This document shows positions 8,070-17,059 of a stretch of DNA of 48,505 nt, piece by piece. Source of the stretch: Bacteroidota bacterium (GTDB taxonomy: Bacteria > Bacteroidota > Rhodothermia > Balneolales > Balneolaceae); contig JAAAOB010000171.1 in the NCBI GenBank assembly GCA_009909035.1, positions 1 to 48,505 of the forward strand. The letters run 5' to 3'. The notes below the pieces were generated by a model. It saw only the letters and a program-made list of their open reading frames with translations, did no database searches and was not told the origin of the DNA. Position 1 is the first letter of the stretch. Each line of letters opens with the position of its first letter. Both the position numbers and the translations under genes were made by a program.

Positions 8070-9539
8070 CTACATTTCCCATCCTTTACGATAGGTTCTG
8101 CTTACGAATTGATTGGCCTCTTCGAGATTGGTAACCCGCATGTCTTCACCATTCCACAAGAGTTTTTTCCGGCCATAATACTCCATCTGCTCCTGGTCAT
8201 TCTCACGCCTGAGCATATAACTTCTTATCGCCAGGTTGCCCATTAAGACGGCCTCCGTCATGGATCCCGCGTAATCAAATGATGAGGTTAACGCACGGTG
8301 TTCCGGGCTGTCAAACCCGGCCTTGCAGGCGTCGACCCAGCGTCGCTGATGCCCGTATTCCGGTTCGTTGTTCTCTTCGGTTTCCGGGCCAAACTCCTGG
8401 GTTCCGTCCTTCAGGTAGAGTTTGGGCATCAGGGGGGAACTATCATTGATATTTGTTGTGATGACTCCGTTTTCCCCGATGATAAGAACACCGTTTGCAC
8501 TATTCGGTCCCCCCATATCGTGATCGGCTGGTATAATTTCCGGCCTTGGCGGACGGATTCCCCCATCGCTCCATGTCATCTGAATTCGTGATTCGGTTTT
8601 GGGAGTAGCATCAAAATGAAGGGTAATAAAAGAGGATGGCGGACATCCTTCGGGGTTGTATTCGGGCGTCCACATTTGAGTATAAATGGTCCCCACACTG
8701 CACTCGGCATCCGTTGGGTGCCCCAACTGAAGTGTACGGTAGGGGATGTCGATTAGATGGCATCCCACATCTCCCAGTGCGCCTGTACCAAAATCCCACC
8801 AACCCCTCCAGTTAAAAGGGTGCATTTTGGGGGTGTACGGCCGCTGTTCTGCCGGCCCAAGCCATAAGTCCCAATCCAGGCCGTCGGGTTTTAAGCTTTC
8901 ATCGGGTTCCGGCATTGGAAATCCCTGTGGCCAGACAGGCCGGTTGGTCCAGACATTTACGTCAGAAATTTCTCCCAGCACGCCTGAATCAATCCACTCC
9001 TGGACCATGTTCAGCAACGGGTTTGAGGCTCCCTGGTTTCCCATCTGGCTGACAATACCCTTTTCGTGTGCCATCTCAGTAAGCAATCGCGCCTCCCGGA
9101 TATTATGAGTCAATGGTTTTTGCACGTAGACATGAATGCCTCGTTCCATGGCATATGTTGCGGCCGGTCCGTGTACATGATCGGGGGTGGAAATCGTCAC
9201 GGCATCGATGGATGACTCACAATCCAGCATCTCACGGTAATCATTGTACCTTTTTGCATTTGGGAAAGCCTCTGTGGCTCTTGAAGCCGACCCTGTAAAA
9301 TCTACATCACAAAGAGCCGCTACACGCTCACGCCCGTTTACCGTGGCATTGGAGATATCACTGAATCCCTTCCCGCCAGAGCCAATGGCGGCGAGATTGA
9401 GCTGGTCGCTGGGGGCCGTGTACCCTTTGCCTCCTAAAACGTGTCGTGGTACGAAAAAAAACGAAGAGGCTGCTGCCGTCGTTTTTATGAAGTCCTTGCG
9501 GGTCAGTGAAGCCGGTTTTTTAGGGTTTGTTTTTGTCAT
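8070..9539 (-). CDS. Secreted Gfo/Idh/MocA-family oxidoreductase
   Basis: 489 residues. The N-terminus has a Tat-like signal (LTRKDFIKTTAAASSFF, an RK variant of the twin-arginine motif), suggesting export in folded form with bound cofactor. A Rossmann domain follows (LAAIGSGGKG near residue 50, ALCDVD, AVTISTPDHVHG). The family's usual EKP catalytic motif appears as QKPLTHN, common in the exported branch of this family. The C-terminal half contains the WRGWWDFGTGALGDVGCHLID segment typical of Bacteroidota/Planctomycetota members. Such enzymes oxidise or isomerise sugar derivatives with NAD(P); the substrate cannot be told. It stands alone, with 281 bases separating it from the peptidase gene upstream in its own direction. 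Confidence 0.88.
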   Translation of the reverse strand: MTKTNPKKPASLTRKDFIKTTAAASSFFFVPRHVLGGKGYTAPSDQLNLAAIGSGGKGFSDISNATVNGRERVAALCDVDFTGSASRATEAFPNAKRYNDYREMLDCESSIDAVTISTPDHVHGPAATYAMERGIHVYVQKPLTHNIREARLLTEMAHEKGIVSQMGNQGASNPLLNMVQEWIDSGVLGEISDVNVWTNRPVWPQGFPMPEPDESLKPDGLDWDLWLGPAEQRPYTPKMHPFNWRGWWDFGTGALGDVGCHLIDIPYRTLQLGHPTDAECSVGTIYTQMWTPEYNPEGCPPSSFITLHFDATPKTESRIQMTWSDGGIRPPRPEIIPADHDMGGPNSANGVLIIGENGVITTNINDSSPLMPKLYLKDGTQEFGPETEENNEPEYGHQRRWVDACKAGFDSPEHRALTSSFDYAGSMTEAVLMGNLAIRSYMLRRENDQEQMEYYGRKKLLWNGEDMRVTNLEEANQFVSRTYRKGWEM

Positions 9540-9734
9540 AGCAGTTTGTTTGCCGTCGATTCTGTTAAAAGAGGATATTCTTTTTGAATTGTCTTTTCTA
9601 CCTGTTGGGCCGGGAAAAAAAGATCAGTGATCAAACAATAAGTCAAAAAATGCTTGAATAAAAATTGTGAAAGGCAAAATATGGTAAAACAACCGGGAGC
9701 AATGATCTCCAAAAAAAGACGTGTAAATGTGAGA

Positions 9735-9769
9735 TAAAAAAGCCCGTGCAGATCATACACGGGTTTAGT
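9735..9769 (-). terminator. Rho-independent terminator of the M29 peptidase gene
   Basis: On the minus strand AAACCCGTG and CACGGGCTTTTTT form a GC-rich stem (arms about 9741-9748 and 9758-9765) with a 9-base loop, followed directly by a run of six T. It lies 50-85 bases after the peptidase stop, a typical position. Confidence 0.8.
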
Positions 9770-9820
9770 ATTCGCAAAAATGTGTATTTAAACGTTAATC
9801 GTTATTCGAGGGAAGGTGTT

Positions 9821-10930
9821 TTACGTCTTCTTCAGTAACTGCTCAGGATTCAGCCCCGCCAGCTCCGGTTCTGTAAACAATCGGCCTTCGCGTATCTTTG
9901 TCCGGTCCAGATAAACATCGGCTCCAATACACACCAGGTCCCAGTGGATGCTGCTTTTATTTCCGTTGGGAGCAATCTCGTAGTCATTACCAAGCGTAAG
10001 ATGGTTGGAACCGGTGATTTTTTCATCAAACAGTATATCATACATCGGGTGTTTAATTACCGGGTTCAGGCCAAAGCTGAACTCACCGAACCGCCGGGCA
10101 CCTTCATCTGTATCCAGGATCTCACGGAGCGCATCATTATTCGAAGAATCGAAATCGTTTACAACGCCGTTGGCCACCTCAAGCGTAACATATTCAAACG
10201 GCTTGCCCTGGTAGACCGACGGCGAATAGGTAATATGTCCGTTCACGGAATCCAGGATGGGTGAGCTGAATAGTTCACCATCAGGGATATTCCGTTTGCC
10301 GTAGCAGGGTATCCAATTTTGGTCTTTCACTGAGAATTCAATATCCGTGTCTTTGCCTTTCAATTGAACAGTGTCGGTTGTTCTGAGTCGTTGTTCAAGC
10401 GGTTTGATCGCCTCCCTGAGCTTGTTATAATCAAAGAGGCAGGCGTCATAGTAAAACTGTCGAAATCTCTCTGTAGACATTTTCGCATTCATGGCAAATG
10501 CTGCCGACGGATACCGTAATACGGCCCACTTGGTGTTGTTAACCCGTTCCTCAAAGTGAACGGGATTCAGAAAATGATCGGAGTAGGCCTTGTTTGCCGT
10601 GTTAGATACGGAGGAATTTTCGTAAATATTTTCTGATGCCCGGATACCGATAAACGCATCCATCTGCTTCATCAGCGGAAGCTGTTCTGTCTCCGTCTGT
10701 TTTCTCCAGAACTCCTCATCTCCGTTTTCAAGAAGCATACGGTTGGTTTCCGGATCTTCAATTTTCAGAAATGGGTGGGCTCCTACATCACGAGTGTGCC
10801 GGACAAGCGCCCTGACCAGGCCAATGGCATTGAGACCGATGCACTGGATCAGCACATGCTCTCCTTTTTTGAGTTCAACGCTGTGTTCTATTAGCTGGCT
10901 CGCAAGCTGTCGGTCGTTTTCTGAATACAT
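9821..10930 (-). CDS. M29-family aminopeptidase (AmpS/aminopeptidase T-like)
   Basis: 369 residues, no signal peptide, so cytosolic. The ENDRQLASQLIEHSVELKKGE start and the length fit family M29 metallo-aminopeptidases. Late segments TGSNHLTLGNDYE and SSIHWDLVCIGADV carry the His and His-x-Asp residues expected as ligands of the two-metal centre; upstream acidic residues in VTLEVANG and DEGARRFGEFSFG fit the Glu ligands. It removes N-terminal residues from peptides, a housekeeping or peptide-scavenging job. It is transcribed alone: 119 bases separate it from dhaM upstream and a good terminator follows. Confidence 0.88.
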   Translation of the reverse strand: MYSENDRQLASQLIEHSVELKKGEHVLIQCIGLNAIGLVRALVRHTRDVGAHPFLKIEDPETNRMLLENGDEEFWRKQTETEQLPLMKQMDAFIGIRASENIYENSSVSNTANKAYSDHFLNPVHFEERVNNTKWAVLRYPSAAFAMNAKMSTERFRQFYYDACLFDYNKLREAIKPLEQRLRTTDTVQLKGKDTDIEFSVKDQNWIPCYGKRNIPDGELFSSPILDSVNGHITYSPSVYQGKPFEYVTLEVANGVVNDFDSSNNDALREILDTDEGARRFGEFSFGLNPVIKHPMYDILFDEKITGSNHLTLGNDYEIAPNGNKSSIHWDLVCIGADVYLDRTKIREGRLFTEPELAGLNPEQLLKKT

Positions 10931-11049
10931 TCTGTGAATGATGCTGTGATGATTAAGATTTGTTGGTGCATAAAATATGGAATTGAAAGCGTAAGAAAAG
11001 AAGAAAGATCTACTTGAAACGGGCGATTGAAACCATGAGATACGTGCCG

Positions 11050-13554
11050 CTATTCCCGAAAGGTCTCGAGACGCTCTTTTACAGCGTCGGCATCATTACA
11101 AACGTCAATGACATCCGTAAGCTCGCGGTAGTCACGCGATGCGATCTCCCGCAGGTAATGTTTGAATAGCGGAATCTCAGCAGCTGTAATACTAAACCTG
11201 CGCAATCCCATTTGCAGCAGCAGGGGAGTCACGAGTTGATCCCCGGCCATTTCGCCGCAGATGGATACCGGCACCGGGTAGTTGTTTGCTGTTTGAATGA
11301 TCTGTCGGAGCGCATGGAGCACAGCGGGTTGATAGTAGCTTCCAAGCTCCGACACCCGGCTGTTATTTCTATCGGCAGCCATCACATATTGCGTCAAGTC
11401 GTTTGTGCCAATGCTGATGAAATCGACTTGGCTGAACATCTTTTCAAGGGTAAACACGGCGGCCGGAACTTCAATCATAACGCCAATCCGGATCTGCCGG
11501 TTGAAGGCGGTATCTTTATCACCAAGCTCATCTTTGCAATTCTGAATGATTTGTTTCGCCCGTACAATTTCGGAGGGTGTGGAAACCATCGGGAGCATGA
11601 TGGAGAGGTTGCCAAATGCCGATGCTTTCAGAATAGCCGTGATTTGTGTTTGAAAAAGTTCCTTATCGTCAAGCGAAAATCGGATTCCGCGCCATCCAAG
11701 ATATGGATTCAGCTCTTCTCCCATCTCGAGGTAGGGCAGGGGCTTATCGCCGCCAATATCGGCCGTCCGAACAGCCACCGGCCGGTCGCCAAACGTTTCT
11801 GCCACTGATTTATAGATGCCGAACTGCTGTTCACCGGACGGAGGCTGATCGTTATTCATGTAGAGAAATTCGGTTCTGAACAGCCCGGACCCTTCAGCGC
11901 CTGACTCTACAGCATGTTGTGCGTCGTCCACACTGCTGATGTTGGCCATGATCTGCAGCTGATCTCCCTCCGGAAGGACGACCGGCTGGTTCTTCTTCTT
12001 CAATGCGGCATCCCGGCGTGAACGGTACTCATCCAGCCGGCTTTTCAACGTCTTCAGTTCCCCTTTGGCCGGTTCTTTATAAAATGACCCGCCTTCCGCA
12101 TCCACAGCAACCATACGGCCGTCAGGAACGTCCAGAAGGGATGGCCCCAGTCCAAACAGTACGGGAATTCCAAGGCTGCGAGAAAGAATGGCGCTGTGTG
12201 ATGTTTCGGTTCCTTTTGCTGTGCAGATGGCACGGATGTTTTCAGTATCGATCGATGTAACGTCTGATGGATGGAGCTGGTCAGCCAGCAGGACGGAGGG
12301 TTCCTGCAGATCAAGAGAGAAAAAAGAATCACCCGATAAATTTTTCAAAACCCGTATGCCCACATCGAGCAGATCATTACCGCGCATCCGGATGGCATCC
12401 GAGGTAGCATGGTCGAACTGCTCCACTGCTTTTGCTACGGTTGTTCGCCAGGCGTAAGGTGCCGACAGATTGGAATTCCTGATTATGGCTTCGGTTTTGG
12501 TAAACAGATCGGGATCTTCCAACATCACAATCTGGGCTTCAAAAATCCCAATCTCTTCGTCTGTACGTTCTCCGCGGTGTTTCTCAATGATTGATTCAAT
12601 CTCTCTCTTCGACTGTGTTATGGCCTCTGTTAACCGGCGGATTTCCTGGTCCGGATCTTGAGCTTCTCTCTTTTCAATCTCCGGCAGCCCGCCTTGAAAG
12701 TGTACGGCCGGCCCGATGGCAAGTCCGCCGGACACGATGCGCCCTTCCAGGATCGGCTCATCGCTATCACTTTTCTGTACTTCAGGCTGTTTCTCTTCAG
12801 TGGGCGGATCTGTCGATTCACCGAAATGATTCCGGAACATCTCCTCAAGCTTCTTCATCGTTTTCCCGGCCTGGGGCCCCGAAATAGCCAGCTCCACTTC
12901 ATCCCCCCGCCGGGCATCAAGCATCATCAGGTTGTTGAGGCTCTTTCCTTTAACAAACTCGTCTTTTTTGGAGCGATTGCGTATCCGCAAGTCAGCATCC
13001 AGCCCGGAAAGTGCGCGTACAATCCTGGAGGCGGGCCTTGCATGGATCCCCAGCGTATTCTTCAGTGTAAACGAAGCTTGAATCGTATCCTCCGGGTCAC
13101 CCGTTTGTACCGCGGGTTCGTCGGGTTGATCATCCGGCTCGGCTGAAACACCCAGCTGGTCTTCTTTCGGGCGGAGGGATGCGGCGGATTCCTTAAATAC
13201 TTCATCAATCGGAAGGTCCGCACCAGCCTGGACAACGGCTGATGCTACACCCTCAACAAGCGGAGCATGAGAAAGCCACACGTTTTCTTTCTGTCCATCC
13301 TCAAGAAAATCCAGCGCAGTTTCCGTACTTAAAATTGCGCTGCCAAGATCCATAAACACAACGACTCCATCGGGGGTGTAGACCTCTTGGATAGCCTCCA
13401 GAATCTTCATGGCGTCTGTACCAAATGGGTGATATGGGTCGTCAACCCCGCCTGCAGCCGCAATCGGAACATCTTTATCGGATACCTCCCGGGCCATTGC
13501 TAAAAGACTATCGGCAAGTGCTTTACTGTGAGAAACGATCACGATTCCGACCAT
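11050..13554 (-). CDS. dhaM: DhaM-type PTS fusion: EIIA(Dha)-HPr-complete Enzyme I
   Basis: 834 residues with three PTS phosphotransfer modules. Residues 1-125 are the mannose-type EIIA of dihydroxyacetone kinases (IVSHS, His9). Residues about 160-245 are HPr (GIHARPAS, His171). Residues about 268-834 are Enzyme I with TSHSAILSR (His453), FRTEFLYM (560-566), DIGGDKPLPYLE (599-610), ISIGTNDLTQY and the catalytic Cys766 in SICGEMAGD. E. coli DhaM stops within the EI N-terminal half; here the PEP-binding C-terminal barrel is complete, so one chain may carry phosphate from PEP to DhaL. It follows dhaK and dhaL in the transcript direction. No EIIBC sugar transporter is seen nearby, so it may serve only DhaKL. 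Confidence 0.9.
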   Translation of the reverse strand: MVGIVIVSHSKALADSLLAMAREVSDKDVPIAAAGGVDDPYHPFGTDAMKILEAIQEVYTPDGVVVFMDLGSAILSTETALDFLEDGQKENVWLSHAPLVEGVASAVVQAGADLPIDEVFKESAASLRPKEDQLGVSAEPDDQPDEPAVQTGDPEDTIQASFTLKNTLGIHARPASRIVRALSGLDADLRIRNRSKKDEFVKGKSLNNLMMLDARRGDEVELAISGPQAGKTMKKLEEMFRNHFGESTDPPTEEKQPEVQKSDSDEPILEGRIVSGGLAIGPAVHFQGGLPEIEKREAQDPDQEIRRLTEAITQSKREIESIIEKHRGERTDEEIGIFEAQIVMLEDPDLFTKTEAIIRNSNLSAPYAWRTTVAKAVEQFDHATSDAIRMRGNDLLDVGIRVLKNLSGDSFFSLDLQEPSVLLADQLHPSDVTSIDTENIRAICTAKGTETSHSAILSRSLGIPVLFGLGPSLLDVPDGRMVAVDAEGGSFYKEPAKGELKTLKSRLDEYRSRRDAALKKKNQPVVLPEGDQLQIMANISSVDDAQHAVESGAEGSGLFRTEFLYMNNDQPPSGEQQFGIYKSVAETFGDRPVAVRTADIGGDKPLPYLEMGEELNPYLGWRGIRFSLDDKELFQTQITAILKASAFGNLSIMLPMVSTPSEIVRAKQIIQNCKDELGDKDTAFNRQIRIGVMIEVPAAVFTLEKMFSQVDFISIGTNDLTQYVMAADRNNSRVSELGSYYQPAVLHALRQIIQTANNYPVPVSICGEMAGDQLVTPLLLQMGLRRFSITAAEIPLFKHYLREIASRDYRELTDVIDVCNDADAVKERLETFRE

Positions 13555-13706
13555 AACGATTCATTTAGAGGAGTGAGTTAATCAAAGATGAAGTGAGCAA
13601 CGCGTATCAGCCGTTGAATCAAGCGGGCACCACCTGTCCTGAGCTGATGGACAACGTTTACGATCGTGCGATGAACGGTCATCCGCACAACGGCTGCAAT
13701 GCAGGG

Positions 13707-14345
13707 TTACTCGCCATCTCCGGAAACGGCATCCTGCAAAGCTTTCAAAATATAGACGGTTGAGGTGGCCCCGGGATCTTTGTGGCCCTTGCTTCGTTCA
13801 CCCATATAGCTGGCACGTCCTTTTTTGGCAATCATGGGGATGGTAGCTTCGGCCCCCTTTTCTGCAGCAGAAACAGCTTGTTCCAGCGACTCCTGGATCG
13901 ATCCTCCGCCGGCTGCCGACTCCTGGTACGCGTTAACTGCAGGTTCAAGGGCGTCAATAATGGTTTTATCCTCGGGTTCTGCTTTGCCGCGCTTTTTGAT
14001 GCCCTCAAGACCGGATGCCAGCATCGCGCCAAGCTGGGCGGCGTCGAGCACTTCAGCTCCCTTAACCTCGTTAGATGCCTGGAGATAAAATGTGCCAAAC
14101 AGCGGCCCGGAGGCACCGCCAACGCTCGAGATCAGTTTCATGGCCACTGATTTGAGAATCGACCCGATATCCTGGCCTTCAAGTGAAGGCAGAAGATCAC
14201 GAACTTTTGTGAACCCGCGCTTCATGTTGTTGCCATGATCTGCATCCCCGATAGCTGTATCAAGCTTCGTCAGGTACGTGCTGTTGTTATCAATATAATC
14301 GGCGGTTGTTTCAATCCATAAAAGAATGTGAGATGTTGTTATCAT
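13707..14345 (-). CDS. dhaL: Dihydroxyacetone kinase ADP-binding subunit DhaL
   Basis: 212 residues, the normal size. The N-terminal segment YLTKLDTAIGDADHGNNM holds the Asp residues (in DxxxGDxDHG) that coordinate two Mg ions around the permanently bound ADP; SVGGASGPLFGTFY and GRASYMGERSKGHKDPGA are the other nucleotide-site motifs. In the PTS-dependent enzyme, phospho-DhaM rephosphorylates the bound ADP and DhaL passes the phosphate to dihydroxyacetone held by DhaK. It lies between dhaK (137 bases upstream, with a hairpin between) and dhaM (152 bases downstream). No strong Shine-Dalgarno site precedes the ATG. Confidence 0.95.
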   Translation of the reverse strand: MITTSHILLWIETTADYIDNNSTYLTKLDTAIGDADHGNNMKRGFTKVRDLLPSLEGQDIGSILKSVAMKLISSVGGASGPLFGTFYLQASNEVKGAEVLDAAQLGAMLASGLEGIKKRGKAEPEDKTIIDALEPAVNAYQESAAGGGSIQESLEQAVSAAEKGAEATIPMIAKKGRASYMGERSKGHKDPGATSTVYILKALQDAVSGDGE

Positions 14346-14427
14346 TTTGATATCGGTTATGGTTGATATTTATACAAAGGGCGGTGATACTTACTGATGA
14401 TATCTATTTCGCACCTCATTCAAAAAT

Positions 14428-14458
14428 TTCCGCCTGTAAGTCAACCCCACAGGCGGAA
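14428..14458 (-). terminator. Intercistronic terminator/attenuator between dhaK and dhaL
   Basis: A perfect 10-bp stem (TTCCGCCTGT at 14428-14437, ACAGGCGGAA at 14449-14458) with an 11-base loop. On the minus strand it is followed by ATTTTTG, so it can act as an intrinsic terminator after dhaK; partial read-through would still feed dhaL and dhaM. Confidence 0.7.
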
Positions 14459-14482
14459 GTATCCGGTCAGGTAAGCAAGCAG

Positions 14483-15550
14483 CTACTGTTTAAAAGCGGG
14501 AGCATCAGCCGGAGCGTCCCAGTATTTCAGGATCTCCTCATCGGCTTTCAAAAGCGTGATGGAGCATCCCTGCATTTCAAGTGATGTTATGTAGGGTCCA
14601 ACAAGGCTGCGCGCTATCTTCATGCCGCGGCCGTCCAGGACCTCTGCAACTTTTCGGTAGACGGCATAAAGCTCCGAAACCGGGGTTCCGCCCATGCTGT
14701 TAACAAAGACGATAAACGAATCACCCTTTTTAAATGGTGCGTCTTCAACCTCCACTTCTACCCAATCATCCTCATCAAAGTTCCACTCTTTCAGTGTGCG
14801 CTTATATGGGGTTTCGTCCAGAATTTCGGTGGTCATTCGCTCGGTGATTTCGTCCGCCGGCTTGATTTTCTCTCTGCTCATGCCGGGTTCGCCATGGATC
14901 CCGATACCAATTTCGATTTCATCATCCCCGATATCGAAACTGGGCGTGCCGTTTTCTGGTGTGATACAGCTGGTCAGCGCCATACCCATGCTTCTGCCGT
15001 ACCGGTTCACCTTTCGACAAAGGTCTGATAGTTTTTCAAGCGTGTAGCCGTCTTCTGCCGCCCCGCCGCAAATTTTTTCCGCCAGTACCGTGGTGCCGAC
15101 GCCGCGGCGGCCGGCTGTATAAAGACTATCTTTCACGGCAATGTCATCATCGATGACAATATTCTGCACTTTTATGTCTTCTTCCCTGGCCAGGTCCGCG
15201 GCCATTTCAAAATTCATGACGTCGCCCGTGTAGTTTTTTACGATGTTTAGTACACCGGCACCGCTGTCGCAGGCCTTGGCTGCTGCGTGCATTTGATCAG
15301 GGGTGGGGGAGGTGAATATTTCGCCGGGACAGGCTGCATCCAGCATGCCGGCTCCTACAAATCCGCCGTGCATCGGCTCGTGTCCGCTTCCGCCGCCGGA
15401 GATCAGCGCAACTTTGCCTTTCCTGGTCTTAGAACTTCGAGTAATAAATGTGGGATCAAAATGGACATTGACATGGTCTGCGTGGGCAGCCTGAAATCCT
15501 TCAAGCTGTTCTTTAAGTACATTTTCCGGTTTGTTGATTAACTTTTTCAT
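14483..15550 (-). CDS. dhaK: Dihydroxyacetone kinase substrate-binding subunit DhaK
   Basis: 355 residues. [16 protein letters not shown] (51-66) and the [10 protein letters not shown] segment form the substrate site, and His219 in GIGIHGEPG matches the histidine that binds dihydroxyacetone covalently as a hemiaminal. [12 protein letters not shown] and RRGVGTT are further family hallmarks. It converts dihydroxyacetone to DHAP together with DhaL. A good ribosome-binding site (AAGGAG, about 7 bases before ATG) supports this start, in contrast to most genes here. It is the first of the dha genes, following the porin gene at 166 bases with a stem-loop between them. Confidence 0.95.
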   Translation of the reverse strand: MKKLINKPENVLKEQLEGFQAAHADHVNVHFDPTFITRSSKTRKGKVALISGGGSGHEPMHGGFVGAGMLDAACPGEIFTSPTPDQMHAAAKACDSGAGVLNIVKNYTGDVMNFEMAADLAREEDIKVQNIVIDDDIAVKDSLYTAGRRGVGTTVLAEKICGGAAEDGYTLEKLSDLCRKVNRYGRSMGMALTSCITPENGTPSFDIGDDEIEIGIGIHGEPGMSREKIKPADEITERMTTEILDETPYKRTLKEWNFDEDDWVEVEVEDAPFKKGDSFIVFVNSMGGTPVSELYAVYRKVAEVLDGRGMKIARSLVGPYITSLEMQGCSITLLKADEEILKYWDAPADAPAFKQ

Positions 15551-15626
15551 GATCTGCTCCTTGTTTTTACGTTTTTAAAAAGAACGGTGAGGTGGAAATG
15601 AAGAGTTGTCAAAGAGTATAAAGAAA

Positions 15627-15656
15627 TGTTTCCGCACTGTTTTCAGCACGGAAACA
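15627..15656 (-). terminator. Stem-loop between porin and dhaK genes
   Basis: An 8-bp inverted repeat TGTTTCCG (15627-15634) / CGGAAACA (15649-15656) with a 14-base loop, followed on the minus strand by a weakly U-rich ATTTCTTTAT. It may be a partial terminator or an mRNA-stability element. Confidence 0.45.
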
Positions 15657-15716
15657 ACTGGTTTCAGAGTCAAAGGGCCATAGAGATTGCATGGCCTGAC
15701 TATTCAACGTGTTCCT

Positions 15717-16892
15717 TTAGAAGGTTATTTGGCTGCCAAGAATAAACGCGCCATAATCAGCTTGTGGAGCATCAGTCGAAAACGATTGAGCTTCTATGAG
15801 AAACAGGAGGTTATCCGTAACTGAAATCCGTGCAAATGCCATGAAAAGTTCATTCGTAACGTCCGGTGCTGATCCCACCTCGGTTGTATTGGCGTCCTGG
15901 CTACCTTCTCCGTAACTGGCACCGAGAACGAATCCGTCAAAGTCGTAGGTGCCTTCGGTAAACCACTGGGATCCGTCTATATCAGCTTGATCCAGGGCGG
16001 ACCCGCCTGAAATATTGATACCAATCAGCCCGTCGGCCCCGATACTGGTCGTCTCGGAATAGGTTCCGGTAAGCGTTAATCCGGAAACGTTCAATTTCAG
16101 GCCGGTATCCCAACCCGATATGTCAAAGTCATAATCCGGAGTGGCAATATTGACGTTCTGGTAGAGACCGCCGGCCCATGCCTGCAGCGACCCGCTTCCA
16201 AGGTCAAACACATAGTCGAGCTGGCCCTCAAACCTTGGGCTTGCCGTTTCAAGGTTAGCGGAAGGCCCCCCAGGTTTTTCGGGGTTGATAATTCCGGCCT
16301 TTAAAGTGAATCCTCCGAGATCCGGCGTTGTGTAGGTCACGCGCGGGTTGAAGTTAGCATAGGTATAGCCCGTGCCGATCCGTCCAAGCGTGGCGTCTGC
16401 CGCATCGGGCCCGCCGAAGCGCCCAACACCAAGCTGGCTGCCGTTGTCGCCGATTGAGATGCTGTTAAAAATGCCAAACCCTTTTCCGGCATTTATCGTA
16501 CCAAAATTACCGGCTATGACGATATCAGCTATACGTCCTTCAAACAGCCCGGCGTTTTGCACGCTTGGCCCGTGGAGGTGATGGTTAATTTGAAATACCG
16601 CCGATACATCAATCCCGTTTTGCGAGGGTGCGCCTATCGTAAATGTGACGTTGCCGGGATTAAAGCCGGACATGACACGTGTGGCGAACTGGTCGTCTCC
16701 GTCACTGCTGAAGTTATCGTGATTAGAGGCCACAAGAAACACAGGTATAGCACCTGTAACGTGGAGATTCCATCCCTCGTCTGTTTCGAACGATGCCCCG
16801 TCCTGTGCGAAAAGCAAGCCAGAAGAGGAGATACTCGCTAAAAAAACGGCTATACCGGTAAAAAGTAGTTTTAAATATTTTGTAGATTTCAT
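15717..16892 (-). CDS. Outer-membrane porin in the glycerol operon
   Basis: 391 residues with a signal peptide (KSTKYLKLLFTGIAVFLASISSSGLLFAQ) and a long Gly/aromatic-rich, strand-like remainder ending in FILGSQITF, a C-terminal Phe as in barrel proteins. The segments GFNPGNVTFTIGAP, NFGTINAGKGFGIFNS and NFNPRVTYTTPDLGGFTLKAGI resemble 16-stranded general porins, where the GKGFGIF-type region lies near the constriction loop. Its place between glpF and dhaK suggests it lets glycerol or dihydroxyacetone cross the outer membrane; that is inference from context. Hairpins on both sides suggest its mRNA level is set separately, as is common for abundant porins. Confidence 0.8.
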   Translation of the reverse strand: MKSTKYLKLLFTGIAVFLASISSSGLLFAQDGASFETDEGWNLHVTGAIPVFLVASNHDNFSSDGDDQFATRVMSGFNPGNVTFTIGAPSQNGIDVSAVFQINHHLHGPSVQNAGLFEGRIADIVIAGNFGTINAGKGFGIFNSISIGDNGSQLGVGRFGGPDAADATLGRIGTGYTYANFNPRVTYTTPDLGGFTLKAGIINPEKPGGPSANLETASPRFEGQLDYVFDLGSGSLQAWAGGLYQNVNIATPDYDFDISGWDTGLKLNVSGLTLTGTYSETTSIGADGLIGINISGGSALDQADIDGSQWFTEGTYDFDGFVLGASYGEGSQDANTTEVGSAPDVTNELFMAFARISVTDNLLFLIEAQSFSTDAPQADYGAFILGSQITF

Positions 16893-17002
16893 GATTGTTC
16901 ACCAATGATTTGATATTTCTGAATTCCAGTGTTAATTGGCACTCTACGTTATGTTGACCGCATGGTGAGAGTGCCGGATGAAGAAATAATCAATAGGGAA
17001 CA

Positions 17003-17042
17003 GAAGTGGTGATGGGCCTTCGAAAGCCCATCATTTCACTTC
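17003..17042 (-). terminator. Long stem-loop between glpF and porin genes
   Basis: GAAGTGGTGATGGGC (17003-17017) pairs with GCCCATCATTTCACTTC (17026-17042), a strong, slightly bulged stem. There is no clear T run after it on the minus strand, so attenuation or mRNA 3'-end protection is as likely as termination. Confidence 0.5.
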
Positions 17043-17059
17043 TCTTATCCTATGATTGA

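Noticed and set aside
11212..11808. 198-residue plus-strand frame opposite dhaM
   Set aside because: Antisense to the conserved Enzyme I domain; no ribosome-binding site and composition of a shadow frame.
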